The notes beneath the pieces were generated by a model. It did not search any database, was not told the origin of the DNA, and saw only the letters and a list, made by a program, of their open reading frames with translations. Below are positions 15,067-23,595 of a stretch of 34,902 nucleotides of DNA, piece after piece. Source of the DNA: an uncultured Chloroflexota bacterium (GTDB taxonomy: Bacteria > Chloroflexota > Limnocylindria > Limnocylindrales > CSP1-4); the NCBI GenBank assembly GCA_903822495.1, contig CAIJPD010000055.1, positions 1 through 34,902 on the forward strand. The letters are read 5' to 3'. The first letter of the stretch is position 1; the number at the start of each line of letters is the position of its first letter. Both the position numbers and the translations under genes were made by a program.

Positions 15067-15298
15067 CCGGGCCGGGCGACCCCTCCGGATCCCCTCGTGA
15101 TCCGGCGACCGGGGTCGATGCACGCGACCTGTGGGCCCATACCGGAGCGCCTGATCGGCGTTGGTCGACGCAGCCGACGTGGCGTCCATGGTGGCGACGC
15201 TTGATCCATTCGCCCTGGCTTGTCGCCGCCCGCGTCCACGCACCCGACGGCTCGGTCGACTCAGCGAGCGGAGCCCAACGGGCGCCGAGGGCCCGGGC
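15067..15298. other. Intergenic stretch between convergent genes
   Basis: About 230 bases without a supportable gene. It contains one perfect hairpin, CCGGATC-CCCTCGT-GATCCGG (15085-15105). Nothing else is recognised. Confidence 0.5.
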
Positions 15299-17095
15299 TC
15301 AGGACCCCGCCGCGGGCCCCTTCACCCGGTAGAGCCGCCACGGCTTGCCAGCGCAGCCCAAGGCGCCGTCCACGGTCGGGAACTCGGCCGCGAGCGTCGC
15401 GAACCCGGCCCCATCCGCCCACAGCGTCGCGTACCTGTGACGGATCGCGTCGAGCGCCTGGCAGTCCGGTGGTACCAGGATGTATTGGACACCGAATGTG
15501 GACGGAGCGGCAAGGGCCAGCCGGAAGTCGCGGTCCGAGGTGATGACGAACTGGCGGGGGTTGGCCGAGCGGAGGATCAGCGGAAACGCCGTGGCGCCGT
15601 CGGCAAGGACCGCCCCGGCCGGGAGGTGCAGGCGATCCAGCCATGCCGCCACGGCCCATGACCAGCCAAACTGCTCACGGACCGTCCGGACCGTGAGTGG
15701 ATCGGCATCCGCCTGGACCACGGACAGGTAGACCGACTCCTCGCGACTCAGCACCGGGTCCTGCATCGTCGTGGCGGCCACGGGCAGCGCGTACCCCAGG
15801 CTGGTGATCACCATCAGCGCGGCGATGCTCGGCGCGGCAATGGCGCCAGCCGAGGCGAGCCGGGAACGCCACCCAAGCCGCCGGGTCCCGGTGGACGGGC
15901 CGTGCACGTCGAGCGCCCACGAGTCATCACGCTGCCCTGACCCGCCGGCGGCGCCCGGGCTACCCGGCAACCGCAGGCCCGCGAGCGCGAGCGCCGCCCA
16001 CGTGGCCGCGAGCGGGACGGCCGCGATCTCGAACCGAAGCCAGCCGAACGACTTCCCGGTCAGCAGCGCGTACCACGAGAACGCGAGCACACCGCCCAGC
16101 ATGGCCGCGGGCATCAGCCAGCGAATGTCCCGGCGCACCAGTCCCACGGCCGCGACGAGGCACCCGATCACGACGATCCCCGGCTGGATGCCGAGCAACT
16201 GCCGGAACGCGTAGGCCAGCTGCTCCAACGCGCCCCGGCCCGTGGCGGACGCGATCTCGCCGGCGGCCAGCCCGACCTGTGCCGTGTTGCCGTAGGCGGA
16301 GCTGAAGGTCTCGAACGGGTTGCCCACGATCAGCCAACTCGCCAGCGCCCAGCCGCCCACGCACATCAGGAACGGTGCGGACAGGACGATGGCGTCGGCG
16401 GCCGCGGACTCGAGACGTTCCACCAGCGTGCCGCTGGCCCGCCAGGCCGCGACCACCGAGACCAGGCCGATGGCGCCAAGGCCCGCCGCCAGCGCCTCGT
16501 AGCGGCACAGGTAGGCGAGACCCAGCGCCATGCCGGCCAGCGCCAGCGACCGGATGGACCCGGTCGCCGTCCAGCCAATCAGCCGCCTGGCGGCCATCAG
16601 CAGGAACAGGATGAACGGGCCCTCGCTCATGCCGTTGGCCGCGTAGTAGATCGTCATCGGGTGGAGGGCGAACAGGGCGGCCACGGCGACCCGGAGGCCC
16701 CGTCCCAGGCCCAGCTCGCGGCCAAGCTCCAGCAACTCCCGGACCGCGAGCGCCATGGTCACCACCGAGACCACGTTGGCGGCAAACCCCATGTGGGTCA
16801 GATCGGGCCAGATCGCCGCCAGCGGCAGGAGGGGCAGCTCCAGTGCCGACGGCAGCGGATTCCACACGAAGCCCACGGCGGCGAGGTGCGGATCCCGGCT
16901 GAAGCCCATGTAGTAGGCGTTGGCCACCCGGCTCAGGGCGTCACCGATGAGCAGCCCCCTGCCCAGCGCCAGCCAGGCGGCCACGGCGGCGTAGCCGAGG
17001 CCGAGCGCGGCGGCGATCAGCGTGGACTCGCGCGGACGCGGGAGCCGAGGCATACCCGCTGGGCGGGCGACGGACCCCGGGCCGCCGGGCGTCAT
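15299..17095 (-). CDS. Multi-spanning GT-C-type glycosyltransferase (GT39/ArnT-like)
   Basis: This 598-residue membrane protein has about ten hydrophobic helices in the first 430 residues and a soluble C-terminal domain of about 120 residues. The first outside loop has an acidic residue after helix one (LLIGDALSRVANAYYMGFSRDPH, Asp52), then GFVWNPLPS, as expected for the catalytic loop of GT-C enzymes that use polyprenyl-phosphate sugars. LFALHPMTIYYAANGMSEGPFILF is typical of bacterial members of the dolichyl-phosphate-mannose-type family. It would add sugars to a polymer or protein on the outer face of the membrane. The ATG at 17095 begins five bases after the stop of the upstream GT2 gene; an upstream extension would overlap that gene fully. 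The acceptor is unknown. Confidence 0.75.
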   Translation of the reverse strand: MTPGGPGSVARPAGMPRLPRPRESTLIAAALGLGYAAVAAWLALGRGLLIGDALSRVANAYYMGFSRDPHLAAVGFVWNPLPSALELPLLPLAAIWPDLTHMGFAANVVSVVTMALAVRELLELGRELGLGRGLRVAVAALFALHPMTIYYAANGMSEGPFILFLLMAARRLIGWTATGSIRSLALAGMALGLAYLCRYEALAAGLGAIGLVSVVAAWRASGTLVERLESAAADAIVLSAPFLMCVGGWALASWLIVGNPFETFSSAYGNTAQVGLAAGEIASATGRGALEQLAYAFRQLLGIQPGIVVIGCLVAAVGLVRRDIRWLMPAAMLGGVLAFSWYALLTGKSFGWLRFEIAAVPLAATWAALALAGLRLPGSPGAAGGSGQRDDSWALDVHGPSTGTRRLGWRSRLASAGAIAAPSIAALMVITSLGYALPVAATTMQDPVLSREESVYLSVVQADADPLTVRTVREQFGWSWAVAAWLDRLHLPAGAVLADGATAFPLILRSANPRQFVITSDRDFRLALAAPSTFGVQYILVPPDCQALDAIRHRYATLWADGAGFATLAAEFPTVDGALGCAGKPWRLYRVKGPAAGS

Positions 17096-17100
17096 CGTGC

Positions 17101-19473
17101 TCACGATGCCTCGTCGCCGGGCCCGGCCGAACCGGGTGACGCCACGCTCGGTTGGGACTGTGAGCCGGCTGGTCCTGCGGTCGGCGCACCCGCGGCCGCA
17201 CTCGGCGCCAGCGTCCCCGGCGCCGCCGTGTTCGGCGCCGCCGTGTTCGGCGCGAGGTCGAGGCCGTGGAGCGTCTTCTCCCAGAAGGACGGGGCCGCGA
17301 TCAGCTGGATCAACGCCTTGGTGGCCGCCACCGACATGATCGCCCAGTAGACCGGGACCAGGACGGCCGCGAACACCAGCCTGGGCGTGTCGGTCGCCCG
17401 CGCGCTCAGGATCGTCGCGTACAGGAACGAGAAGTTGCCGCCCAGGAATGCGACCAGGCCCAGGTAGTAGACCGGGCCCGAGAAGAGCTGCTGGATGAAC
17501 GGCGGGTGGACGATGAACCAGAACAGCGTGGCCGTCCACAGGATCGGGTTCACCAGCGAGATGAAGGGCGTGCCTCCCACGAAGAGGCTGAAGCTGGCAA
17601 AGCCGCCGGGCCCCATCTCGCGGAGCAGCCGGCCCGGGTTGCGCATGTGGACCAGCCAGGTCTGCATGTAGCCCTTGTACCAGCGGGACCGCTGCTTGAT
17701 CCAGTTGACGACGTCGGAGTTCGCCTCCTCCAGGGTCGTGGAATCGAGCATCCGCGTCCGGTAGCCGAGGCGATGGAGCCGGACGCCCAGGTCGGCGTCC
17801 TCGGTGACGTTCCAGGGGTCCCACGCCCCCACCGCCTCCAGGACGTCACGCCGGAAGTGGTTGGACGTGCCACCCAGCGGCACCGGTACCTCGGCATGGA
17901 CCAGCCCCGGCAGGAGGTGCCGGAACCACATGGAGTACTCGATCGCAAACCAGCGCGTCAGCAGGTTCTGCGAGGCGTTGTGATAGAGGAGCCGCGCCTG
18001 GACGCAGGCCACGTTGTCGGGCGCCCGCTCGAAGGCGACAACGGCCCGGCGCAGCTGGAGCGGCTCGGGGCGGTCCTCGGCGTCGAAGATCGTCACGTAC
18101 CGGCCCCGGGCGACGGTCAGGCCGATGTTGCAGGCGTTTGGCTTGGTCTTTGGGCCGCCGGGCTGGATGGTGATGACGCGGACATGCGGCCCATCGATCA
18201 TCCGGCGCGCCGCTTCGTGGGTCGAGTCGTCGTCGGCCTCCAGGAGCAGGAGCACGTCCAGCTTGTCGCGCGGGTACTCCAGGCGGTCGATGCTGGCGAG
18301 GAGGTTCCCGATCACCTCCGCCTCCTTGTAGGCCGGGACCAGGATCGTGTAGACGGGCAGGTCCGCATCCGGGGTGGCGCGAGCCGTGGCGTCGTCGATC
18401 GCATCCGGGTTCGGCCGCTCGAAGCCGCTCCAGAAGTTGGCGGTCCGGTAGATGAAGACGGCGACGTACATGGCGGTCAGCGATCCGGCCAGCACGCCCA
18501 TGACAGCCATGGGCCAGAGGGCCACCGCCGCGCCCAGGCCCGATCCCACGAGGGCCAGGATCACCAACTGACGGCGCTCGAAGGTGGTCTCCGCGCTGGC
18601 GATCGAATCCGCAGAGACGCTGATCGCCAGGGTGGGCGTCTCGGGCAGCGGCATGCCGGGCGCCCACAGGCCGCCGGGCAGCAGGGCATCCGCGCCGGTG
18701 GCGCCCCGACCGCGCGCCGGGCGGTTGCCGCCGCGCCCGAGACCCCAGCCATGCTCGGGCCCGCGGCTCCTGTCACCGTCGCGACCAGGCCACGGGATGC
18801 CCGGGCGCCGGCGCATCCCCGCGCTTGGCCCACGATCCCGGGCGTAGCCCGCCCGGCTCCGGCGTGAGGTCTCGGCGGCGACGGACGACGCCCGCATCCC
18901 GCGCGAAGCGATGCTGGCTGCGGCGGCCAGGACGAGGATCAGCACGGCACCGATCGCCAGGCGGAGCGCCTCCTCGCCATCGACAAATCCGGTGACGAGC
19001 CCCGGCCGGCCCGGGAGCCCGGGCGCTCCCCCCGCGAACCATGCCCCCAGCCCCAGGCCCGCGACCGAGGCTGCGGCAACGATCGCCGCCAGCCAGGCTG
19101 GCTGGGTCAGGGCCGCGGCGCAGGCCGCCAACAGGTAGGCGACCGCGAACGGGCTGCCGGACCCGCCGGTCAGCGCGACCACGACCGTGGTCGCACCCAC
19201 GCCGAGCAGTCCCTCGACCAGCGGCAGGTAGCGCGTCCTGGCACGCGCCGGGACCAGGTCCTGGGCGATGATCACGCCCAGGGCCGAGAGGATCAGCACC
19301 AGCAGCAGCGCCGACTGGGCCTCGGGCCAGGCCCGGCTGACCGCGACCGACGCGACCGCGGACAGGATGAAGGCCAGGCTCGCGATCCGGACCAGGCGCT
19401 GCAGGTCACCGGGCCCGGCGGGTGGGCCCGTCCTGGGCGTTGGCATGCGCGGGGACTCGCGCAGCCGGGTCAT
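17101..19473 (-). CDS. Membrane family-2 glycosyltransferase (cellulose synthase-like) with extra N-terminal membrane domain
   Basis: This 790-residue protein carries a processive GT2 domain at about residues 370-620: YTILVPAYKEAEVIGNLL, LLLLEADDDS, IFDAEDRPEP (metal-binding DxD region, 463-467), TEDADLG (558-563) and QRSRW (594-598), the QxxRW motif of cellulose and hyaluronan synthase-like enzymes. Several C-terminal helices follow, as usual for a polymer-exporting synthase. In front lies an unusual extra module: about five helices (residues 27-185) with TGGSGSPFAVAYLLAA, resembling the input domain of membrane sensor kinases. An Arg/Gly-rich linker (about 190-275) and two more helices follow. 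GGAGG precedes the ATG by eight bases. It likely makes the extracellular polymer of this locus; the sugar is unknown. Confidence 0.85.
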   Translation of the reverse strand: MTRLRESPRMPTPRTGPPAGPGDLQRLVRIASLAFILSAVASVAVSRAWPEAQSALLLVLILSALGVIIAQDLVPARARTRYLPLVEGLLGVGATTVVVALTGGSGSPFAVAYLLAACAAALTQPAWLAAIVAAASVAGLGLGAWFAGGAPGLPGRPGLVTGFVDGEEALRLAIGAVLILVLAAAASIASRGMRASSVAAETSRRSRAGYARDRGPSAGMRRRPGIPWPGRDGDRSRGPEHGWGLGRGGNRPARGRGATGADALLPGGLWAPGMPLPETPTLAISVSADSIASAETTFERRQLVILALVGSGLGAAVALWPMAVMGVLAGSLTAMYVAVFIYRTANFWSGFERPNPDAIDDATARATPDADLPVYTILVPAYKEAEVIGNLLASIDRLEYPRDKLDVLLLLEADDDSTHEAARRMIDGPHVRVITIQPGGPKTKPNACNIGLTVARGRYVTIFDAEDRPEPLQLRRAVVAFERAPDNVACVQARLLYHNASQNLLTRWFAIEYSMWFRHLLPGLVHAEVPVPLGGTSNHFRRDVLEAVGAWDPWNVTEDADLGVRLHRLGYRTRMLDSTTLEEANSDVVNWIKQRSRWYKGYMQTWLVHMRNPGRLLREMGPGGFASFSLFVGGTPFISLVNPILWTATLFWFIVHPPFIQQLFSGPVYYLGLVAFLGGNFSFLYATILSARATDTPRLVFAAVLVPVYWAIMSVAATKALIQLIAAPSFWEKTLHGLDLAPNTAAPNTAAPGTLAPSAAAGAPTAGPAGSQSQPSVASPGSAGPGDEAS

Positions 19474-19538
19474 GTCTTGTGCCTCCGCGGGAAGCCTGGC
19501 GTCACGGGGCCGCCAGCGTCAGCGGGAGGCTAGCAGCA

Positions 19539-21215
19539 TCACAGGGCGGCGACCAGCGTGGTGCGCTCGCGCACGATCTGGCGACCCATTGCCAGCAGGA
19601 ACGCGTCGGTCGCCGCAAACCGGGCGGGCCCCGCCTCGGCCCCATCCCGCGCCGCCGCCGGGGTGGTGATCCCGTCGTAGTTGGCCGTGGGCCCGTTGAC
19701 CAGGAAGAGGACCACCCGCTCGTAGCCGATCCGGTTCCCGTCGGCGTAGGGCCACTCCCACCAGACGGCGGACCAGTCCGAGTCCGTCTCCTGGTTGTGA
19801 TAGTCGATGACCTGGCCCGTGGTGCCACCGCCCAGGTCCACGTCCGCGGTTGACTCGATCCGGAAGCCGTGGAACTGGTAGCAGGCCGTGATCCCGTAGG
19901 CGGCCAGCGCGCCCGAATCGGCCGTGTTCACCACGTCCATGTAGACCGGCACGCTCGAGCGGATCTCGGCACTCCCTGTCGACGAGATCAACATCCGGTT
20001 CCAGCGCCCGGAGGCCCCGAAGAACTCCCGGGCCTCGCTGTACCCGCCGACGTACGAGGTCGCCCAGCCGGCCGGACCGGGACCGGCGGGATCGTAGCGG
20101 GACAGGCGGGCCTCACCCAGGTTCCCGCTGATCGCCTCGAAGCGAGCGTAGCCCAGGTTCACGGAGCCCAGGAGCACGGCCAGCACCCCGGCGACGGCCA
20201 GGGAGGGGCCGACGCGCCGGACGGGCGACGGCATCCGGAGGAGTCCATCGGGCCGGATGCGCATCGGCTGGCTGAACGACAGGCCAAAGCGCGGCGCAAC
20301 CACCAGCATCACCAGCACGGCGATGTTGTAGACGGCGATGCCGATGTACGGATGGAGCATGTCCATGGCGGCCGCCTCGCCGAGCACGGTCCCAATGGCG
20401 AGGATGATCAGGATCCGCACGACGTTGACCACGAACACGAGGACGAGCCCCGCCGCCAGCCACGGGATGGCGCGTCGGAGCGGGGCGCCCACGGCGGCGA
20501 TGATGGCGAGCGCGATCAGCACGAAGCCGACGAGGCCGTTCACGCCCGCGCAGACCCCGCCGATGCTGACGGCCCAGGCATGCCCTTCGGGGCCCACGTA
20601 GAAGAGCGACCCGTCGCTGGCCGAGGCGTGGACGTCGGGGATGACCAGGGCGATGGTCCGGACGGCGGCGGTCGTCAGCTCCGTGAGGGTCCCCAGCGCG
20701 CCGGTGAGCAGCGCGAGATAGGGCAGCGGCCAGGCCAGCAGCAGGAAGGCGATCGACAGCTTGAGCGCCCAGAGGCGCCGGACGCCGTACAGCAGCGTCA
20801 CGCACCCGGCCGCAAAGAACGGGAGGCCGAGCAGGTCGAACCGCGAGGTCCAGAACCCGGTGCGCAGGCTCGCGGGCAGGCCCGTGCCGACCAGGACCGC
20901 CACCGCGATGCAGACGAACGCGACGATCAGGTCGACCTGGCGATCGTGGACCGGCAGTGGCGGGTTGGCGCGCGCCAGCCGGACCCAGACGACCAGGACG
21001 GCCAGCACCGGCACCAGCGCGAGATAGGCCAGGGGCGTCTGGTATCCCAGGCCCCGGGCCAGCGTCAGGAGCGAGTAGGGGTACGCCGCGACGACGATCA
21101 GGAGGAGTGCGACCGCCCGTCCCGAGACAGCGAGGCGGCGCGGCCACCAGGCCACGCCGCCGTTCGCACCCGACCCGGCGACGCCGGCGGGCACCCCCGT
21201 GCTGGGGAGCGTCAT
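19539..21215 (-). CDS. Exosortase/archaeosortase-family protein with C-terminal EpsI-like domain
   Basis: This 558-residue protein has about eight membrane helices in its first 310 residues and contains the exosortase catalytic triad. Cys222 lies in GGVCAGVNGLVGF, Arg267 in NVVRILIILAIG and His288 in LHPYIGIAVYNI. Exosortases cut and anchor proteins that carry PEP-CTERM-type tails, usually in species with an exopolysaccharide matrix. The C-terminal 220 residues are extracytoplasmic and resemble the EpsI-type domain often fused to exosortases (for example the YVGGYSEAREF region and the later VVLFLVNGP). The ATG at 21215 overlaps the stop of the cargo gene by four bases, so cargo and enzyme are translationally coupled. 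GT2 and GT-C genes lie downstream on the same strand. Family assignment is confident; the exact subtype is not. Confidence 0.88.
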   Translation of the reverse strand: MTLPSTGVPAGVAGSGANGGVAWWPRRLAVSGRAVALLLIVVAAYPYSLLTLARGLGYQTPLAYLALVPVLAVLVVWVRLARANPPLPVHDRQVDLIVAFVCIAVAVLVGTGLPASLRTGFWTSRFDLLGLPFFAAGCVTLLYGVRRLWALKLSIAFLLLAWPLPYLALLTGALGTLTELTTAAVRTIALVIPDVHASASDGSLFYVGPEGHAWAVSIGGVCAGVNGLVGFVLIALAIIAAVGAPLRRAIPWLAAGLVLVFVVNVVRILIILAIGTVLGEAAAMDMLHPYIGIAVYNIAVLVMLVVAPRFGLSFSQPMRIRPDGLLRMPSPVRRVGPSLAVAGVLAVLLGSVNLGYARFEAISGNLGEARLSRYDPAGPGPAGWATSYVGGYSEAREFFGASGRWNRMLISSTGSAEIRSSVPVYMDVVNTADSGALAAYGITACYQFHGFRIESTADVDLGGGTTGQVIDYHNQETDSDWSAVWWEWPYADGNRIGYERVVLFLVNGPTANYDGITTPAAARDGAEAGPARFAATDAFLLAMGRQIVRERTTLVAAL

Positions 21216-21982
21216 ACGCCGAGCTTGGTCCCCGTGCTGGCCGCCGACGCGGTGCGCGGGCGCCGGACGGAGCGCCAGCCCAGGTACGCCAGAGCCGTCA
21301 GGCCACCGGTGAACAACATCATCACGGCCGCCGGGGCCTCGGGGAGGAGGACGGGCGGGCCGGGCGGGGCGACCGAGGCGGAGCGCACGTGCTGGGCGCA
21401 GCCGGCGCTGAAGACCTCGTTGCGGATGGAGTTGTTGGCGCTGAACGTGGCCTGGGCGTTGGCCGAGGTGACGCCATCGATCACCAGGTGGTAGGCGACC
21501 ACGCCGCCGTTGGTGTCGAAGTTGACGGAGACGCCCGCGGTGGTCACGGCGCCGCCGTCCGTGTTGCCGGTGCAGTCGATCCCGCCCGTCACGGTCTCCG
21601 TCACCGGGCCGCCGATGACGGCGTTGCTGACGTCGAGGATGGTGAGGGTGAGCGTGCCGCCGAACGACTTGAACGCCGCATCGGCCGGGGTGTGGACACA
21701 CAGGTAGTCGAAGATCGTCTGCGTCCCCGAGCCGTAGATGCGGCCCGTGAAGCCGCCCTCCCCGTAGACGGCGGAGCCGCAGGCAGTCACGCCATCCGCG
21801 AGCTTGCCGCCGGCGAGGCACTCGCCGTTGGACGTGTTGATGGTCTTGGACGTCAGGGTGGGGGTGGTTCCACCGTAGGTCCCGGCGGCCAGCGCTCCGC
21901 CGGCCAGGATGGCCAGGATGGCCAGGGCACCGGCCAGGGCGCCCGCGGCTCGCACTCTCGTCTTCACTCTAAGCCTCGTCAT
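21212..21982 (-). CDS. Secreted protein with PEP-CTERM-like sorting tail, likely exosortase cargo
   Basis: This 256-residue protein has an N-terminal signal peptide (basic residues, then a hydrophobic run around GALAGALAILAILAGGALAA). A beta-rich mature domain follows with several cysteines and many Thr, Gly and Asn. The C-terminal module has the order expected of exosortase substrates: LLPEAP (variant of the Pro-Glu-Pro signal), a membrane helix of about 17 residues, then RSVRRPR. Unlike most PEP-CTERM tails, a further 13 residues follow the basic cluster. The gene overlaps the exosortase start by four bases, the strongest evidence for a dedicated enzyme-substrate pair. The ATG at 21982 lacks a ribosome site; a GTG at 22012 would add ten residues. 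The job of the mature domain is unknown. Confidence 0.8.
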   Translation of the reverse strand: MTRLRVKTRVRAAGALAGALAILAILAGGALAAGTYGGTTPTLTSKTINTSNGECLAGGKLADGVTACGSAVYGEGGFTGRIYGSGTQTIFDYLCVHTPADAAFKSFGGTLTLTILDVSNAVIGGPVTETVTGGIDCTGNTDGGAVTTAGVSVNFDTNGGVVAYHLVIDGVTSANAQATFSANNSIRNEVFSAGCAQHVRSASVAPPGPPVLLPEAPAAVMMLFTGGLTALAYLGWRSVRRPRTASAASTGTKLGV

Positions 21983-22012
21983 TGGCGTGGTCGGCCACGT
22001 GCGGATGGGCAC

Positions 22013-22069
22013 GTGTAGGACTTGGGACTACGCGAGTGTAGGACGAAAGGACTATGCAGTCGTAGTCCT
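22013..22069. promoter_or_regulatory. Repeated GGACTA/TAGTCC operator-like sites upstream of the exosortase operon
   Basis: Two near-identical units, GTGTAGGAC plus three or four bases plus GGACTA and a pyrimidine-GC end, lie at 22013-22033 and 22036-22057. The second overlaps a palindrome AGGACTA-TGCAGTCG-TAGTCCT (22048-22069). A further TAGTCC is at 22161. The cluster sits 30-90 bases before the cargo ATG. It looks like tandem binding sites for a dimeric regulator, which is not identified. Confidence 0.55.
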
Positions 22070-22078
22070 ATGCGAAAT

Positions 22079-22096
22079 CGGTGCGAATCAGCACCG
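22079..22096. other. Small hairpin in the cargo/GH5 intergenic region
   Basis: CGGTGC-GAATCA-GCACCG forms a six-base-pair hairpin between the operator-like repeats and the GH5 gene. It has no T-run and its role is unknown. Confidence 0.4.
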
Positions 22097-22164
22097 TTCC
22101 ACACGCCGCCGGGGCGGCCCATATGGGGGGGGCCGAAAGGTACGGCGGACCTTCGACCAGTAGT

Positions 22165-22192
22165 CCCAGCGGCCGCGTGGGCCGACGCTGGG
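22165..22192 (+). promoter_or_regulatory. Hairpin abutting the GH5-like start codon
   Basis: CCCAGCG (22165-22171) can pair with CGCTGGG (22186-22192), and the last base of the stem is only four bases before the ATG at 22197. The only weak ribosome site (GCTGGG) is inside the stem, so the fold could restrict translation. Confidence 0.4.
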
Positions 22193-22196
22193 CACC

Positions 22197-23501
22197 ATGA
22201 CCAGCCAGGACGCGCTCCCCGCTCGTCGCGGCCAGAGGCCCCCGCGCCGGATCCTCGCGATCCCGGTCGTGCTCGCCGGCCTGGCGCTGGTGCTGTCGGC
22301 CACGACGCCCGACGGCGCGGTCGGCCGCGCTGGGCACACCGGTCCGGGTCCCACCGCGACGGCGCGCCAGACGGCCTCGGCCACCCGGTCACCACGGGCC
22401 ACGGCCTCACCCACGCCCACGCCGACGCCCACGCCGCGGCCGACGACGGCGCCGACGGCGGCGCCGAGCGCCACCACCCTGCCCGCGCCGATCGTCGCCC
22501 CGTCCCCAACGCCGATCCCCGTGCCCAGCCCCACGCCGAGCGCCTCGGCCGCACCGACGCCGGCGCCCACGCCCAGCCCGCTGCCATCCGCCACGCCTGC
22601 CCCGGTGCCCGCGTCCGGCTTCGTCGTCACGTGCGGGCTCGCGCTCTGCGTGGACGGGGCCACGTGGCGGCTCCACGGCGCCAGCGTCTACGGCGGCCTG
22701 GCCAGCCCGGCGAGCGTCGTCGCCCAGGCCAGGGCGGCCGGGCTCAACACCATCCGGATCACCAACTGGCTGGCCGAGCAGCCGGGTGCCAACGCCTTCG
22801 ACGAGACCCGCTGGCGGGTGGTGGACGGCCTCCTGGCGGCTGCGCGCAGCGGCGGGATCCGGGCGATCATCGACCTGTCCACGTACCGCAACCTGCTCTG
22901 GAACAACGGGCAGGATCCGTACCTGGTGGACTGGGGCCCCATGGTGACCTTCGTCGCCAGCAGGATCAACACGGTCAACGGCCTGGCCTGGAAGGACGAT
23001 CCAACGGTCGCGATGATCGCCTTCGCCGGCGAGGTCGGGCCGCCCAAGGGCAGCTATGACGCGCGGAACCCCACCAGTGCCCAGCTCACCGGCTTCTTCG
23101 CCCGGACGTTCGCCCAGTGGCGGGCGATCGACGGCCGGCACCTGCTGGAATCGGGCGGGCTGCTCCAGCTGGACTGGGACTCGGGCGTGGACTGGCGTGC
23201 GATCTTCTCGGTCGCCGACACGTGCAGCATCCACAACTACTCGGCGGGCGACGTCGCGGTCACCCCCACGATCGCGGCCTGGTGCGCGTCCGCGGGCAAG
23301 CCCTGGATCACCGAGGAGTTCGGTTGGGACCAGGTCGTGGGCGACGCGGCGCGAGCCAGCAGCTTCACGACCATGTTCAACCTGCAGGCCTCGTACGGCT
23401 CGGCCGGCGCGGCGTTCTGGAACCTGGGCACGGGCGGAGGGCACGACGTCGGCAGCCAGACGCCCCTCACGCTGGGCGCGGTGCTCCGCCGGGCGCCGTA
23501 G
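22197..23501 (+). CDS. Secreted GH5-like (cellulase/mannanase superfamily) protein with Pro/Thr-rich linker
   Basis: This 434-residue protein has a signal-anchor near residues 17-35, a Pro/Thr/Ser/Ala-rich linker to about residue 140, and a TIM-barrel domain. The latter reads as a family-5-type glycoside hydrolase: CVDGATWRLHGASVYGG, AGLNTIRITNWL, IRAIIDLSTYRN, then Glu279 in AFAGEVGPP as candidate acid/base and Glu374 in PWITEEFGW as candidate nucleophile. The Asn that usually precedes the acid/base Glu is Gly here, so activity is uncertain. It is divergent from the exosortase cargo gene and probably belongs to the same surface-polymer locus, for example trimming the polymer. There is no good ribosome site, and a hairpin covers the start. 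It ends before the 44-bp repeat array. Confidence 0.75.
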   Translation: MTSQDALPARRGQRPPRRILAIPVVLAGLALVLSATTPDGAVGRAGHTGPGPTATARQTASATRSPRATASPTPTPTPTPRPTTAPTAAPSATTLPAPIVAPSPTPIPVPSPTPSASAAPTPAPTPSPLPSATPAPVPASGFVVTCGLALCVDGATWRLHGASVYGGLASPASVVAQARAAGLNTIRITNWLAEQPGANAFDETRWRVVDGLLAAARSGGIRAIIDLSTYRNLLWNNGQDPYLVDWGPMVTFVASRINTVNGLAWKDDPTVAMIAFAGEVGPPKGSYDARNPTSAQLTGFFARTFAQWRAIDGRHLLESGGLLQLDWDSGVDWRAIFSVADTCSIHNYSAGDVAVTPTIAAWCASAGKPWITEEFGWDQVVGDAARASSFTTMFNLQASYGSAGAAFWNLGTGGGHDVGSQTPLTLGAVLRRAP

Positions 23502-23595
23502 CCGCGGCGCGGCTGGTCCGCGCGCACCACATCGAGCCGGTGGGCCGGTAATCCCGGCCAACCGGGACCATGGCCTGGCCCTGCGGGCCGGGCTT

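Noticed and set aside
15085..15105. Possible tRNA or small RNA at a hairpin between convergent genes
   Set aside because: Only one stem is present; no cloverleaf, no T-run and no conserved loop sequence.
13530..15239. A 569-codon minus-strand frame over the Ubl and bicupin genes
   Set aside because: It is an antisense shadow of two well-supported genes and crosses the terminator.
17266..18867. A 533-codon plus-strand frame opposite the GT2 gene
   Set aside because: It is an antisense shadow; the GT2 motifs on the minus strand are clear.
22079..22160. A riboswitch (for example cyclic di-GMP type) in the cargo/GH5 intergenic region
   Set aside because: Hairpins exist but the conserved core bases of known riboswitch classes are not visible.
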